Shown one piece after another: positions 10,681 to 20,654 of a stretch of 64,000 nucleotides of DNA. The translations under genes were made by a program, and so were the position numbers. Position 1 is the stretch's first letter; each line of letters begins with the position of its first letter. A model generated the notes under the pieces. It was given only the letters and a program-made list of their open reading frames with translations, was not told the DNA's origin and searched no databases. The stretch is from Treponema bryantii (GTDB lineage Bacteria > Spirochaetota > Spirochaetia > Treponematales > Treponemataceae). The stretch covers positions 1 to 64,000 of the forward strand of contig NZ_AP025287.1 in assembly GCF_036492245.1 (NCBI RefSeq), in the 5' to 3' direction.

Positions 10681-11649
10681 TTATTTTTCTTTAATTGCTT
10701 GATATTCTTTTTTTGTTCTTATCTTACCATTTGGATAAAAATCATATTCATACCAGCGTTCAAAATTAGCATTTGTTTTATAATGGATTTCTCTGCCTTC
10801 AGAATCATATTCTTTGGTATATTCAAATCCATCGCTTCTTTTATATTTTATTTCTCTACCATTTTCATCAAATTCTCTCCAGATTTCCAATTCTTTTTCA
10901 TCTTTAGAATAAATTTGGTGGCCTTCCGGATCATAATCATAAAAAGTTTCTTGATTATTATTATCTTTTGTATATATCAGTTTGCCATTTTCATTATATG
11001 TAAACCATTTTTCGTATCCATCGTTTGTATATAGGTGTTTAGTTTTCCCTTGGGAGTTTAATTCTGAAGTAGTTATTTTTCCATTATTATCATGTTCAAT
11101 TCTTTCATCTTCTTTGTATATAAATGTTTGTTCATATTTATATTCTTCACCATCCATGTTTGACATTTCTAGGTTTCTGATTAATTGTTCGTCGTTATTA
11201 AATTCTTGTTCGAACATAAAATAATAATCACCACTTCTATGTATAAACTTATGAGAATTAACTGTATATTCATTTATATCTGAATCACCTCTGCTATCTT
11301 TTCTGCATATTAATCTATCTTGTTCATCGTATTCATACCAAATTTCTGAATCAGCTGGTATAGGTGTGCCATCACCTCGATAAAGGAATTCCTCATAATA
11401 GTCTTCTCTTGAATGTATTATTAAATTTTTGTCATTATATTCATTCCATCGTTTTCTAAATGAATCTTCCTCATAAACTGCATTACCTTTTGAATCATAT
11501 TTCACAAGACTAAAAAATTGTACATATCTGTATGTTTTTTCACCGTGATCTATAACTTTCTTATATATAATTTCTTTAACTCTTTGAGCTGTTAATGAAT
11601 TGGTTATAAAGAGGAGTATACAAATAAAAATTAATGGCTTTTGTTTCAT
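10681..11649 (-). CDS. Secreted YD-repeat (RHS-like repeat) protein
   Basis: 322 residues with an N-terminal signal peptide (hydrophobic residues 5-18, likely cleavage after TAQ near residue 22, no lipobox Cys). The remainder is a run of imperfect repeats of the form YDxxGRxIxYKxxDGxE, as in RHS/YD-repeat proteins. The clearest repeats occupy about residues 205-310. The protein is much shorter than RHS toxins and shows neither the RHS core nor a toxin tail, so a surface or periplasmic beta-rich binding role is more likely. It converges on the lipoprotein gene across a shared terminator. Confidence 0.75.
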   Translation of the reverse strand: MKQKPLIFICILLFITNSLTAQRVKEIIYKKVIDHGEKTYRYVQFFSLVKYDSKGNAVYEEDSFRKRWNEYNDKNLIIHSREDYYEEFLYRGDGTPIPADSEIWYEYDEQDRLICRKDSRGDSDINEYTVNSHKFIHRSGDYYFMFEQEFNNDEQLIRNLEMSNMDGEEYKYEQTFIYKEDERIEHDNNGKITTSELNSQGKTKHLYTNDGYEKWFTYNENGKLIYTKDNNNQETFYDYDPEGHQIYSKDEKELEIWREFDENGREIKYKRSDGFEYTKEYDSEGREIHYKTNANFERWYEYDFYPNGKIRTKKEYQAIKEK

Positions 11650-11982
11650 TTCTTAATTAATATTATAACATGTGAGTAATAATACGCAAAAAAAAATAAT
11701 ATCTTGTAAATCAGCTTTCCAAAGCTCTCTCCGATGTCCAGCACTCACGCTCTTTGCTATCGGGGAGAGTCTTTCGCAATTATTTTTCCCACTGAGGTTT
11801 CCTGGCAAGCCCCAGCCAAATCCTTTCATTATTGCTAACAATTCGCTTAAAGCCTTTTTCACTCATTCATTGGAAAATATATTTGAAGGGTTTATAACTG
11901 GAAGATTTTATTTATGTGTAGAGTTTAATAGCTGCATAGCTGTGAAAAACTTCTTGCATGAAATTACAATATAATAATATCA
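11650..11982. other. Intergenic segment, locally GC-richer, possible decayed repeat
   Basis: No convincing gene was found. Bases about 11700-11870 are clearly more GC-rich than their flanks. They give overlapping short open frames on both strands with no ribosome site or recognisable product. Short words such as AAAGGATTTGG and GGAAAGC also occur, in the opposite orientation, in the GC-richer gap near 59970-60060. A dispersed intergenic repeat is possible, but the similarity is weak. Confidence 0.35.
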
Positions 11983-12025
11983 TTTGAAATATGTCATTGA
12001 CACATAATAATAAATAGAATAAACT
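11983..12025 (+). promoter_or_regulatory. Promoter with TTTGAAA/TGTCATTGACA box
   Basis: TTTGAAA (11983-11989) precedes TGTCATTGACA (11992-12002), which contains -35 TTGACA at 11997-12002. TAAACT at 12020-12025 is the candidate -10 after 17 bases. Same element family as at 9420, 39253, 54259, 55663 and 63008. It drives the gene at 12045. Confidence 0.65.
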
Positions 12026-12044
12026 ATACGTAAGGAAAAAATAT

Positions 12045-12827
12045 ATGCTTATCAATTTACTTAATTCTTGCTTACAGATATTCTATAAAATTGCGAATAT
12101 TAGTATTTCTACTTGGTTTGTATTATTGATACCTGTTTTTCTTGGTGGAATATGGCTTTTTCATTTATTACATGTAGATAAAAAATATAATAATGATAAA
12201 GATATTTTAGAGCAGAATTCTAAAAAATATATTGGTAGATTACATGATAGAAAATCATATGAATTTATAAGTTCATATTATTATTGGGTTAATGAATTAT
12301 ATGTAACTATTGGGGCCGGAATATTCTTATTATTAAATATGGAATCTGCCTGGTCTATTACAAGTTGGGAATCTTCGAAACTTCAGATTATCTTTACATT
12401 CATTATATTCCTTATTATCACAAAAATTATTATCCAGGGATTTATCGTATCTGATTTAGTAGATACTTTTGTATTAATATCACAATTATTGATATCTATA
12501 TTATTAACTAAAAGGCTGCCTTTATTTGTCTTCTGGTATACATATCCAGTTGGTTTGATCGGTTCTTTTGTAATGTTTAGACGATATAAAAAGCTTAAGA
12601 AGAATCCTTTTGAAAAAAAGAATCAGGAACAGTTTGAGCATTTTACTGCAGAACAAGTTATGGAAGCAGAAGAAGAAATGCGACGTTCCTCTTACAGATA
12701 CAGAACCAACTATTCAAGACAACATAAATCAGAAAAAGAAACTCTTTACGAAATGAAGCATCCAAGTGCCTCTAGTGCACAAATGACTAATATGCTTAAG
12801 TTCGGAGAAAATAGACCTAACGGTTAG
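12045..12827 (+). CDS. Hypothetical multi-pass membrane protein
   Basis: 260 residues with about four or five hydrophobic helices (near residues 25-45, 85-100, 115-135, 145-162 and 165-182). A charged cytoplasmic-type C-terminal tail of ~65 residues is rich in Glu, Arg, Gln and Ser. No transporter or enzyme motif was recognised. The stop lies 7 bases before the SprT-like gene, so the two are probably co-transcribed from the promoter at 11997 and may act together. Function unknown. Confidence 0.75.
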   Translation: MLINLLNSCLQIFYKIANISISTWFVLLIPVFLGGIWLFHLLHVDKKYNNDKDILEQNSKKYIGRLHDRKSYEFISSYYYWVNELYVTIGAGIFLLLNMESAWSITSWESSKLQIIFTFIIFLIITKIIIQGFIVSDLVDTFVLISQLLISILLTKRLPLFVFWYTYPVGLIGSFVMFRRYKKLKKNPFEKKNQEQFEHFTAEQVMEAEEEMRRSSYRYRTNYSRQHKSEKETLYEMKHPSASSAQMTNMLKFGENRPNG

Positions 12828-12834
12828 AACTTTA

Positions 12835-13467
12835 ATGGATATATACATACAAATTAAGAAAGCTTTTGATTTTTATAATCAGGAACTTTTCAACAATGAA
12901 TTACCCGATTGTATTATTACTCTTAGCAGGACAACAGATACTATCGGGTATTTTTCTCCAAAACGTTTTGTTAATAATTCCGAACGAACAGTAAAACATG
13001 AATTATGTTTGAATCCTAATTACTTTGGAGTGCTGCCATTAGAAAAAGAGCTTGCAACTATTGTTCATGAAATGACACATTTATATATGGAAATAAATGG
13101 ATTCAAAAGTAGTGTAGGGTATCATAATAAGAAGTGGGCCTCTATTATGCTTTCTTTTGGACTTATTCCGACTGATACAGGCTTTGAAGGTGGCAAGACA
13201 ACGGGATATGCAATTACACAGCTTATTGATAATAATGGACCATTCTATAAAGCTACTCAAAAACTTTTAAATTCCGGATTTTCTTTTCCATGGGCTGATT
13301 CATTTTATAACAATGAGCAAAAAGAAATACCTCAGACAATTGAAGTTAGATCTTACACTGGTGGAAAAAGAGTAAAATACAGCTGCGGGTGTTCGAACGT
13401 CTGGGGAAAACCAGGACTTGAAATAAAATGTACGAAATGTGGAAAAATATTTAAATTAATAAAGTAA
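12835..13467 (+). CDS. SprT-like zinc metalloprotein
   Basis: 210 residues. HEMTH at about residues 78-82 is the HExxH zinc and catalytic motif, preceded by the SprT-like opening where a helix leads into 'FNNELP'. Residues ~183-205 carry CGC and CTKC pairs, a C-terminal zinc ribbon as in SprT/Spartan-like proteins. By family it could be a metalloprotease acting on DNA-bound proteins, or a non-peptidase zinc protein; this is inferred. It is paired with the membrane protein upstream, with only 7 bases between them. Confidence 0.8.
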   Translation: MDIYIQIKKAFDFYNQELFNNELPDCIITLSRTTDTIGYFSPKRFVNNSERTVKHELCLNPNYFGVLPLEKELATIVHEMTHLYMEINGFKSSVGYHNKKWASIMLSFGLIPTDTGFEGGKTTGYAITQLIDNNGPFYKATQKLLNSGFSFPWADSFYNNEQKEIPQTIEVRSYTGGKRVKYSCGCSNVWGKPGLEIKCTKCGKIFKLIK

Positions 13468-13630
13468 TATTTTTACGAATTATAATGTAACAGTAATTAA
13501 AAAAAGACGACAGACAATACAAAATTAATAGATACAGTAAAAAACAAAAAGAAAAATCATAAATAGAAGAAATAGAATTTCTATGTTATAATCATATAAT
13601 AAATAAGCTATTTTTGTGAGATAAAACTGT
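13468..13630 (+). promoter_or_regulatory. Leader and probable promoter region of mod-res
   Basis: Very AT-rich gap without a gene. A TATAAT-like -10 occurs near 13585, followed by further TATAATA sequence before the mod start at 13631. The -35 is not clear. Confidence 0.4.
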
Positions 13631-15367
13631 ATGCCTACATTAGATTGGATTGGAAAAAAGAAAGTTGTTAATCATCATTTGGAAGTTCCTTTTAAAGTAC
13701 TAAAAAAATCTTATACATATTCAGCTGATGGAAAAGCTAAAGACTCTGAAAATAAAATTATACATGGAGATAATTTAGAAGCATTAAAATCTCTTTTACC
13801 AGAATATGAAGGAAGAATAGATTGTATTTACATTGATCCTCCTTATAATACAGGAAACGAAGGATGGATTTACAACGACAATGTGAATGACCCACGCATT
13901 AAAAAATGGCTTGGTGAAGTTGTTGGTAAAGAAAGTGAAGATTTTACACGACACGACAAATGGTTATGCATGATGTATCCACGCTTAAAACTTTTGCACA
14001 AACTATTGAATGAAAAGGGGGCAATCTTTATAAGTATTGATGACAACGAACAAGCAAATTTAAAACTAATTTGCGATGAAATTTTTGGAAGTGGAAACTT
14101 TGTGGCTAATATTAGTTGGCAAAGAACTTATTCAATTCGTAACGATTCAAAAGGTATTCCAAGTGAAGTTGAACATATAATTGTTTACAGTAAAACTCCA
14201 GAATGGCAGCCAAATCCATTACCTAGAACTGCAGAAATGGATAAAGCATACAAAAATCCAGATAACGATGAAAATGGGGCTTGGATGAGTGGGTCCCCTG
14301 TTGCTCCAGCAGCATCAACACATCAAGGTATGGTTTATGCAATTCAGCATCCATTTACAGGTGAAATGATTTATCCTAGTGATACAGCTTGCTGGCGTTA
14401 TCAACAGGATGCAATGCTTGAATATATGAATGGTTGGTGTGATTACAAACTTGAAGACTTACACGATGAAGAAGAACGTGCAAAAGTTTGTGGTATTCCA
14501 TCTGATAAAATTCGAAAAAATGTAAAAGCAATTGTTCTTGCTAAATCATTGGAAGAATCAAAAAAACAAGCAAAAAAAGTTTATGACCGTGGAAATTGGC
14601 CACGTTTCTATTTTACGAATAATGGTAAAGGTGGAATCCGACGTAAGGTATACCTAGAAGGAGCTGGAGGAAGAATTACAACAAATTTTTACAGTTTTGA
14701 AGAATGTGGACATACTGACGAAGCAAAAAAAGAAATTAAATCCATATTTGGTGGATCAGCACCTTTTGATACTCCAAAACCAACACGACTAATCGAACGC
14801 ATACTTCAAATTGCTACCAATAAAGATTCTGTTATTCTTGATTCTTTCGCTGGTTCTGCTACAACGGCCCATACTATTTTAAATATGAATAATAAAGATA
14901 ATGGGAACCGTAAATTTATTATTATTGAAATGATGGATTATGCAGATAGTATTACTGCTGAAAGAGTGAAACGAGTAATAAAAGGTTATAATGATATACA
15001 AGGAACTGGAGGAGATTTTTCTTTCTATGAACTTGGTGAGCCTCTACTAATTAATGGACTCCTTAATGAAAATGTAGACACCGGAAAAATACGTGAATAT
15101 GTGTGGTTTACTGAAACTCATTCAAAATTACAACACGAAAAAACAAAAGATAATGAATACTTTTTAGGAAAGCACAACGAAGCTGGTTATTGGTTTTTCT
15201 ATAAAAAAAATGAAGAAACTTGCTTAAACTATGATTTTCTTAGCACTATGAAAACAAAGGTAGATCAATACATAATTTATGCAGATGTTTGTCGTTTACC
15301 AGATAATTTCTTAAAAGAACACAATATAATCTTTAAGAAAATTCCACGCGAAATACAAAAGTTTTAA
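13631..15367 (+). CDS. mod: Type III restriction-modification DNA methyltransferase (Mod)
   Basis: 578 residues. DPPY at residues 69-72 (in IDPPYNTGNEG) is motif IV of N6-adenine methyltransferases. FAGSATT near residue 408 is the AdoMet-binding motif I, so the order is beta-class, as in type III Mod. The region between them (about 150-390) should contain the target-recognition domain. It would methylate adenine in one strand of a short asymmetric site and also guide the Res subunit. The gene lies 9 bases upstream of res, so they are expressed together. No frameshift or phase-variable repeat tract was seen. Confidence 0.93.
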   Translation: MPTLDWIGKKKVVNHHLEVPFKVLKKSYTYSADGKAKDSENKIIHGDNLEALKSLLPEYEGRIDCIYIDPPYNTGNEGWIYNDNVNDPRIKKWLGEVVGKESEDFTRHDKWLCMMYPRLKLLHKLLNEKGAIFISIDDNEQANLKLICDEIFGSGNFVANISWQRTYSIRNDSKGIPSEVEHIIVYSKTPEWQPNPLPRTAEMDKAYKNPDNDENGAWMSGSPVAPAASTHQGMVYAIQHPFTGEMIYPSDTACWRYQQDAMLEYMNGWCDYKLEDLHDEEERAKVCGIPSDKIRKNVKAIVLAKSLEESKKQAKKVYDRGNWPRFYFTNNGKGGIRRKVYLEGAGGRITTNFYSFEECGHTDEAKKEIKSIFGGSAPFDTPKPTRLIERILQIATNKDSVILDSFAGSATTAHTILNMNNKDNGNRKFIIIEMMDYADSITAERVKRVIKGYNDIQGTGGDFSFYELGEPLLINGLLNENVDTGKIREYVWFTETHSKLQHEKTKDNEYFLGKHNEAGYWFFYKKNEETCLNYDFLSTMKTKVDQYIIYADVCRLPDNFLKEHNIIFKKIPREIQKF

Positions 15368-15376
15368 GGTGATACA

Positions 15377-18019
15377 ATGGAATTAAAATCTTATCAGGCA
15401 TTAGTATTAAATGACTTATCTCATTTTCTAGATATCTTACAAGAAAAGAAAAATATTTCAGATAGCTATTCCTATTTTTGGGAGAATCATGAACGTACAC
15501 CATTAGAGCCAAAACTTGGTGAAACAATAGAACCTTATGATAATTCAGTAAAAGGATGTCCTCATGTTTGTATGAAAGTCCCTACAGCTGGGGGAAAAAC
15601 TTTTATTGCTTGTTCTTCTTTGAAAGTTATATTTGACCATTTTGGTAAAGATAAAAAACGTGCTGTTGTCTGGCTAGTTCCTTCAGATGCAATTCTACAA
15701 CAAACTATTAATAATTTAAAAAATACAGAACACCCATATAGACAAAAAATCGATATTGATTTCTCTGGAAAGGTTGAAGTTTACAATAAACGAGAATTAC
15801 TTAATGGTGCTGGAATTTCAATAGAATCATTTAATCAAAATTTAAGTATTTTTGTATTGAGTTATGACAGTTTCAGGATAAATAATAAAGATGGCCGTAA
15901 AGTTTACGAAGATAATGGATATTTACAAAAATTATCACCTATGATTAATGATTATTCTATAGATGATACTATTTCTGTTATGAAAATATTACAGGCATTA
16001 AATCCGGTTGTTATTGTAGATGAGAGTCATAATGCAAAATCAGATTTGTCTATACAAATGCTAAACGACTTAAATGCTTCTTTTGTTTTAGATTTAACAG
16101 CTACACCTAGAAAAAACAGTAATATTATTTCTTTTGTCCCTGCAATCGAATTAAAAAAGGCAAATATGATAAAACTGCCTGTAATTGTTTCTAATCAGCC
16201 TGACAAACATAGTGTTATAAATACAGCACTTTATTTACAAAAACAATTGGAACAAAAAGCACAAGAAGCTTACAATGCTGGTACAGATTCTTATATACGA
16301 CCTATTGTTTTATTCCAGGCTCAACCTAAAAAAGGTGAAGAAAATACTACCTATGATAAAATAAAACAAATTCTTATAAAAAAAGGAATACCGGAAGAAG
16401 AAATAAAAATTAAGACATCAGATAAAAATGAATTAAATGGAATTAATCTTTCTGATAGTGATTGTAAGGTAAAATATATAATTACAGTAAATGCATTAAA
16501 AGAAGGTTGGGATTGTCCTTTTGCTTATATTCTTGCAAGTCTTGCTGACAGAAGTTCTACTGTAGATGTTGAACAGATTTTAGGTAGAGTATTGCGTTTA
16601 CCATATACTCGAAGGCATTCTGTTTCTGAACTAAATTTAAGTTATGTTCTGACCTCATCAAATAATTTTTTACTTACAATGAATCAAATTGTAAAAGGAT
16701 TAAATGCAGCTGGATTTACTGATAAAGATTATCGAGTAGCTAATCCAATAGAACTGAATGAAACAATTCAAGAAACACCGCAATCACAACCAGTTCAACA
16801 AACTTTTGATTCAATCGATAAACGTGATGATTTAGATTTTATTGTTCAAGAAACAGAATCTTATTCTTTGCAACTACAAAGTGAAGACACATCTGAGCAT
16901 GCATCAGAAATAAAAAATGATGTATCAAATATCATGCAAAGGGCAAGCGAAGAAGAACAGAAGTTTACTCAGGAAGCAGACTTGCTTACCGAACATGAAA
17001 AAGAAGGATATGTATTTATTCCTAGTGAAATGGAGTCTCAAATTATGAAAGGAAAAATCAACGATGCATTCCTTAAATCTGCAAAAGAATTAGTACTACC
17101 ACAATTCTGTACTAAAGAAAATGTTGGTGACCTATTTGGGGGTGAAGAGAAAATTGTTATCTTTGATAAAAATACTTTGCTTGAAAATTTCAAATTAAGT
17201 AAATGTGATACAAATATTGATTTTAATTTAGGTGAGACAAATATTTATAAAGTAGATTTAAGTGAAACAAATAAAGACAACACACCTTCGTTTTCCCAAG
17301 TTGATGGAAGACAGAGAGATTATTTATTAAAGTTACTTTCTGATCCAAAACAAAGGCCTGCAATGAAGGAAGCATTTGCAAGTACTTTATTTGATAATAT
17401 TGGAAATATGTATCCTATAGCAGATGCTGAAATAAAAAAATACATTGATAAAATAATTGAAGATTTTACAGATGCACAATTTACAGATATTGCTTCAAAT
17501 GACTATTCATATTCAATGGCAATAAAGAAAAAAATAAATAAGTTATCTAAAGAATATGCAAAAAACTCATTCAAACATGACCTTACCGCAAATAAAATAT
17601 TAACTGAAAGTGACTGGAAATTACCGCTTGAAAAACCAATCTCTAAAGTTTGTCCTGCAATTACAAAATCTCTTTATGATAAAGAAGAAGCAATAAATGG
17701 TTTCGAGCTTGATGTAATAAATTCAGTTGCTAATATGGATAATATCGAATGGTGGACACGAAATCGTGAAAAAAAAGATTTCTGTATAAATGGATTTATT
17801 AATCATTATCCAGATTTTATAATTAAAACTAAAAAAGGAAATATAATACTTCTTGAAACAAAAGGTGATCATTTAGATGCAGCTGATAAAATAGAACTTG
17901 GAAGACTATGGGAATCAAAAGCTGGGAAGAATTATAAATATTTTATGGTATATGATAATAGAGTAGTTGAAGGTAGTTATACTAAAGATAGTTTTTTGGA
18001 AATTGCAAAAGAACTATAA
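15377..18019 (+). CDS. res: Type III restriction enzyme helicase-nuclease (Res)
   Basis: 880 residues, a normal size for Res. Motifs in order: Walker A TAGGKT (70-75), Walker B DESH (about 215), TATPR motif III (about 240), and motif VI QILGRVLRLPY (about 400). The C-terminal PD-ExK nuclease signature appears near residues 812-830: PDFIIK, then LLETKG. The enzyme translocates or slides between sites and cuts DNA when bound with Mod. The start has an AAGGTG ribosome site just after the mod stop. All key residues are present, so the system looks active. Confidence 0.92.
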   Translation: MELKSYQALVLNDLSHFLDILQEKKNISDSYSYFWENHERTPLEPKLGETIEPYDNSVKGCPHVCMKVPTAGGKTFIACSSLKVIFDHFGKDKKRAVVWLVPSDAILQQTINNLKNTEHPYRQKIDIDFSGKVEVYNKRELLNGAGISIESFNQNLSIFVLSYDSFRINNKDGRKVYEDNGYLQKLSPMINDYSIDDTISVMKILQALNPVVIVDESHNAKSDLSIQMLNDLNASFVLDLTATPRKNSNIISFVPAIELKKANMIKLPVIVSNQPDKHSVINTALYLQKQLEQKAQEAYNAGTDSYIRPIVLFQAQPKKGEENTTYDKIKQILIKKGIPEEEIKIKTSDKNELNGINLSDSDCKVKYIITVNALKEGWDCPFAYILASLADRSSTVDVEQILGRVLRLPYTRRHSVSELNLSYVLTSSNNFLLTMNQIVKGLNAAGFTDKDYRVANPIELNETIQETPQSQPVQQTFDSIDKRDDLDFIVQETESYSLQLQSEDTSEHASEIKNDVSNIMQRASEEEQKFTQEADLLTEHEKEGYVFIPSEMESQIMKGKINDAFLKSAKELVLPQFCTKENVGDLFGGEEKIVIFDKNTLLENFKLSKCDTNIDFNLGETNIYKVDLSETNKDNTPSFSQVDGRQRDYLLKLLSDPKQRPAMKEAFASTLFDNIGNMYPIADAEIKKYIDKIIEDFTDAQFTDIASNDYSYSMAIKKKINKLSKEYAKNSFKHDLTANKILTESDWKLPLEKPISKVCPAITKSLYDKEEAINGFELDVINSVANMDNIEWWTRNREKKDFCINGFINHYPDFIIKTKKGNIILLETKGDHLDAADKIELGRLWESKAGKNYKYFMVYDNRVVEGSYTKDSFLEIAKEL

Positions 18020-18058
18020 GAATTATTAAAAAGTAGTAAAATAACTATAGGGTAGGGT

Positions 18059-18526
18059 ATGAACAATAATGATTTTTTTGACTTGGAAAATCTAAATGAA
18101 GATTATATTGAAATTACAGAAGAATTCCTTCTTTCAGGAATGCAATCTGGCATTGCCTGTAATAATGATCAATATCGATTATTGGGAATTGAAATCCCAG
18201 CAAAAAAAGGATGGAAAAAAAATATCATTGGTACAAAAATCTCAAAGGAAAATGCTAAAAAATATTTAGCCTTAAAAGGAGTTCATAAACCAAAAGACCG
18301 TAATATTATCCTTTCTAAAAATTCAGCAATAAATAAAAGTCCTGTAAAAACAGAAACTATAACTCTATCTAATTGGGAAAGCGTAACTTTGTATCAGCTA
18401 CTAAAAAATGAATATTGTAATATTTTGGATGCTATAATAGAAAAAAAAGAATCTAAGACAATCAAAAAAGCGTATGAAAAGCTTTTGGAAAAACTCGAAG
18501 AAGTTATAGCAAATACAATAGAATGA
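18059..18526 (+). CDS. Hypothetical protein downstream of res
   Basis: 155 residues, acidic at the N terminus and Lys-rich after residue 60, mostly helical at the C-terminal end. No family was recognised. It lies 39 bases after res in the same direction, so it may be an accessory of the restriction module. The start is preceded by an unusual G-rich run, TAGGGTAGGGT, instead of a normal ribosome site; the same G-run pattern recurs at four other places. Function unknown. Confidence 0.6.
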   Translation: MNNNDFFDLENLNEDYIEITEEFLLSGMQSGIACNNDQYRLLGIEIPAKKGWKKNIIGTKISKENAKKYLALKGVHKPKDRNIILSKNSAINKSPVKTETITLSNWESVTLYQLLKNEYCNILDAIIEKKESKTIKKAYEKLLEKLEEVIANTIE

Positions 18527-18542
18527 AAAAATAAAGTTACTA

Positions 18543-19436
18543 TCACGCTTCGGAGTTTTTGTTTTTTAGTACTTTATTTCTTCGAAGCTCAGGATGCATC
18601 CTAAAAAGTCTTCCATCTGTAAACTCGTTCATTAATTTATAGCTTTCGGATAATGACATAAATCTATTCTCATGAACATTTGCCCGTATAAACCATCCTG
18701 GTATATCTCCATTCAAGTTCCCTATACAATAAAGCATTTTTGCTTCTTCATTTATGAATGAGAATGTACATCTACGGCATGTTTGTATATTTACAGATTT
18801 GTTTTTCATAGGACACATGGGGAAGGTAAAATTATCAAATTGTTTTGGCATACCTTGCCTTCTAATTACTTCGATTTTTTGATTGATATAATTTTGCATG
18901 ATTCCAAAATCATAAATCAAAGTTGTATTGTTTTTGTCGTATAGAGCTTTTTTAATTTCTTCTTTACTGGTCTTCATTAATGAAGACAGATTGATTTCAA
19001 TAGTTGTTAATTTGTGATTAACAATCTTATCATACTTATCGTCATCAACAGCATGTGTTACATAGATCTCAATTGCAATTGGATGTCCTTCATAAGTAAC
19101 AAGTAAATCAGGACGGATATCTCCAAGATCCTTTTCAATTTCAATATTTTCTATCTTTAAAGGTTGTTCATTATTATCATATAAGGGGATTCTTTGTTCT
19201 TCTGCAATAATCTGTTTTGCAAGTAAATGTACGGTTCTTTCAAAAGCGTTTGTACAATCGGTACCAGAAAGATGAGCAAAGTGGTGAATGTTTATGTTTC
19301 CGCCATTTCGAGCGTTCAATGGTTCTTTACAAAATGTACAATGACATTCACAGTTATTACCATTAGGAACGTTATCAATAAATACCAATTCTTCATTCTT
19401 ATTTAACGCATATTGTATCATGCGGTGTTTTTCCAT
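18543..19436 (-). CDS. CoiA-like nuclease-family protein
   Basis: 297 residues. The N terminus has CxxC (residues 33-36) followed by HHFAH (51-55), the zinc-binding opening of competence protein CoiA-like proteins. RPDLLV (109-114) then AIEI (121-124) supply a PD-(D/E)xK nuclease-like core with D110 and E123. A second Cys cluster (CRRC, about residue 218) lies near the C terminus. Family members act on DNA during uptake or recombination; the role here is inferred. It converges on the res operon with only 16 bases between stops. Its upstream gap carries an inverted repeat. Confidence 0.75.
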   Translation of the reverse strand: MEKHRMIQYALNKNEELVFIDNVPNGNNCECHCTFCKEPLNARNGGNINIHHFAHLSGTDCTNAFERTVHLLAKQIIAEEQRIPLYDNNEQPLKIENIEIEKDLGDIRPDLLVTYEGHPIAIEIYVTHAVDDDKYDKIVNHKLTTIEINLSSLMKTSKEEIKKALYDKNNTTLIYDFGIMQNYINQKIEVIRRQGMPKQFDNFTFPMCPMKNKSVNIQTCRRCTFSFINEEAKMLYCIGNLNGDIPGWFIRANVHENRFMSLSESYKLMNEFTDGRLFRMHPELRRNKVLKNKNSEA

Positions 19437-19478
19437 AATAAAGACTCCAGATAATTTTGGTACATTTATTATAGCACA

Positions 19479-19507
19479 TTACAGTGCCAAATAGCGACAC
19501 TGTAATA
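19479..19507. promoter_or_regulatory. Inverted repeat in divergent promoter region
   Basis: ATTACAGTG and CACTGTAAT form 9-base arms around an 11-base spacer. The repeat lies just upstream of a minus-strand TATAAT (complement of 19469-19474) serving the CoiA-like gene, so it is a candidate operator. Confidence 0.5.
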
Positions 19508-19556
19508 TTATTATTTTGTTATTGGTAGACAGAACCTTTATTATAAGTAGTTTCTC

Positions 19557-19601
19557 TTGTCCATCATTATATGTTAGTGTATAATATAACATATAATGAT
19601 G
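19557..19601 (+). promoter_or_regulatory. Promoter embedded in a 14-base inverted repeat operator
   Basis: TTGTCC (19557-19562), a 17-base spacer and a perfect TATAAT (19580-19585). Perfect arms CATCATTATATGTT (19562-19575) and AACATATAATGATG (19588-19601) bracket the -10 box. A dimeric repressor here would occlude RNA polymerase. The downstream product itself is the obvious candidate for autoregulation. Confidence 0.7.
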
Positions 19602-19611
19602 AGGCAGAATT

Positions 19612-20538
19612 ATGAAAGATTTACCAGGAACAAGATTATTATTTGATGATGAAGGAAATCCATTTCCGGAACCGAAGAAGAATGTTAGAAAACAATCCAA
19701 TTCTAAAATGACTTTTGAACAGGCTGCAAAAGCTTTAAAAACTACACATACTTTATCTACAAGAAAAATATGTGAGATATTAAAAACGTATAGACCTTGG
19801 GTTACTAAATATATTCTACCATATCTTGATAAGATATATTTAAATAGCGGACGTAAAGGAAATACAAGTAAATCCTTTGGGATGAACTGGGTCTATATGA
19901 TGAGCAAAATACTTGAAAATGATGAGATAACAGAATCTGCCTGGTATAAGACAAGCGATTTTGAATCATTACTAAAAAGGTCTCTATCAACCTCTACACG
20001 ACAAACTATAAGAGTTTCATCGACAATTTTTATTAATCCGGAAGATCGTAGTACATTTATTATACGATATAATAATTTACAGGATGCTTTACAAGAAAAT
20101 AAGAACAAAAGATATAAAGAAAACTCAATGGAACTTTTTGAAGAAAAAGCAAAATTGGAAAAACAAATTAATTCATTATTTGATGAATATATCGGTAACG
20201 AAATAATGAAAAAGCTGAAGAAATCTGTATCTATTGAAGAATATGGAATATCAAAAAGAACTCTTACAGAACCAGTAAAATATAAGATGGATTGGAATTA
20301 TAATAAATTAATGGCAGTTCATGATCTAAAAGGATATGGTGGAATAGATGAACTTGTATATAGAAAATTATTTAACACAGGTGCTGTAAAACTTGTATTT
20401 AATTTTGTTGCAAAAAATGGAGATATTGGAGAAAAGATTTTTTATACATATGATGAGACAGATGAACAGTATCGCTTAAATGATGGTGCTCCAGAGTGGG
20501 CTGTCCCCTACACTTTCTTTTTGAAGTATAGGAGATAA
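19612..20538 (+). CDS. Hypothetical protein with helix-turn-helix-like segment
   Basis: 308 residues, basic and mainly helical. Residues ~42-65 (LSTRKICEILKTYRPWVTKY) resemble a helix-turn-helix, and a coiled-coil-like Lys/Glu segment spans ~165-205. No family was recognised. It sits alone, convergent with the next gene, under a promoter framed by a 14-base inverted repeat. A DNA-binding, self-regulated protein is plausible but unproven. Confidence 0.6.
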   Translation: MKDLPGTRLLFDDEGNPFPEPKKNVRKQSNSKMTFEQAAKALKTTHTLSTRKICEILKTYRPWVTKYILPYLDKIYLNSGRKGNTSKSFGMNWVYMMSKILENDEITESAWYKTSDFESLLKRSLSTSTRQTIRVSSTIFINPEDRSTFIIRYNNLQDALQENKNKRYKENSMELFEEKAKLEKQINSLFDEYIGNEIMKKLKKSVSIEEYGISKRTLTEPVKYKMDWNYNKLMAVHDLKGYGGIDELVYRKLFNTGAVKLVFNFVAKNGDIGEKIFYTYDETDEQYRLNDGAPEWAVPYTFFLKYRR

Positions 20539-20654
20539 AAAGTTTTTTTATTCAATGAAGCTATTATTTTCTATTATCTTAATATTTGAATTGTTAATTC
20601 CAGCTATTTTTCCAATAATTTTATATTGAAGTGGAACTTTGTTTTCACAAAATA

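Noticed and set aside
10681-11649. RHS toxin
   Set aside because: Only short YD repeats and a signal peptide; no RHS core or C-terminal toxin domain.
11653-11974. Small genes on both strands in the 11.7-12.0 kb gap
   Set aside because: The two frames overlap on opposite strands, lack ribosome sites and give unlikely products; the segment is GC-shifted and more like a repeat.
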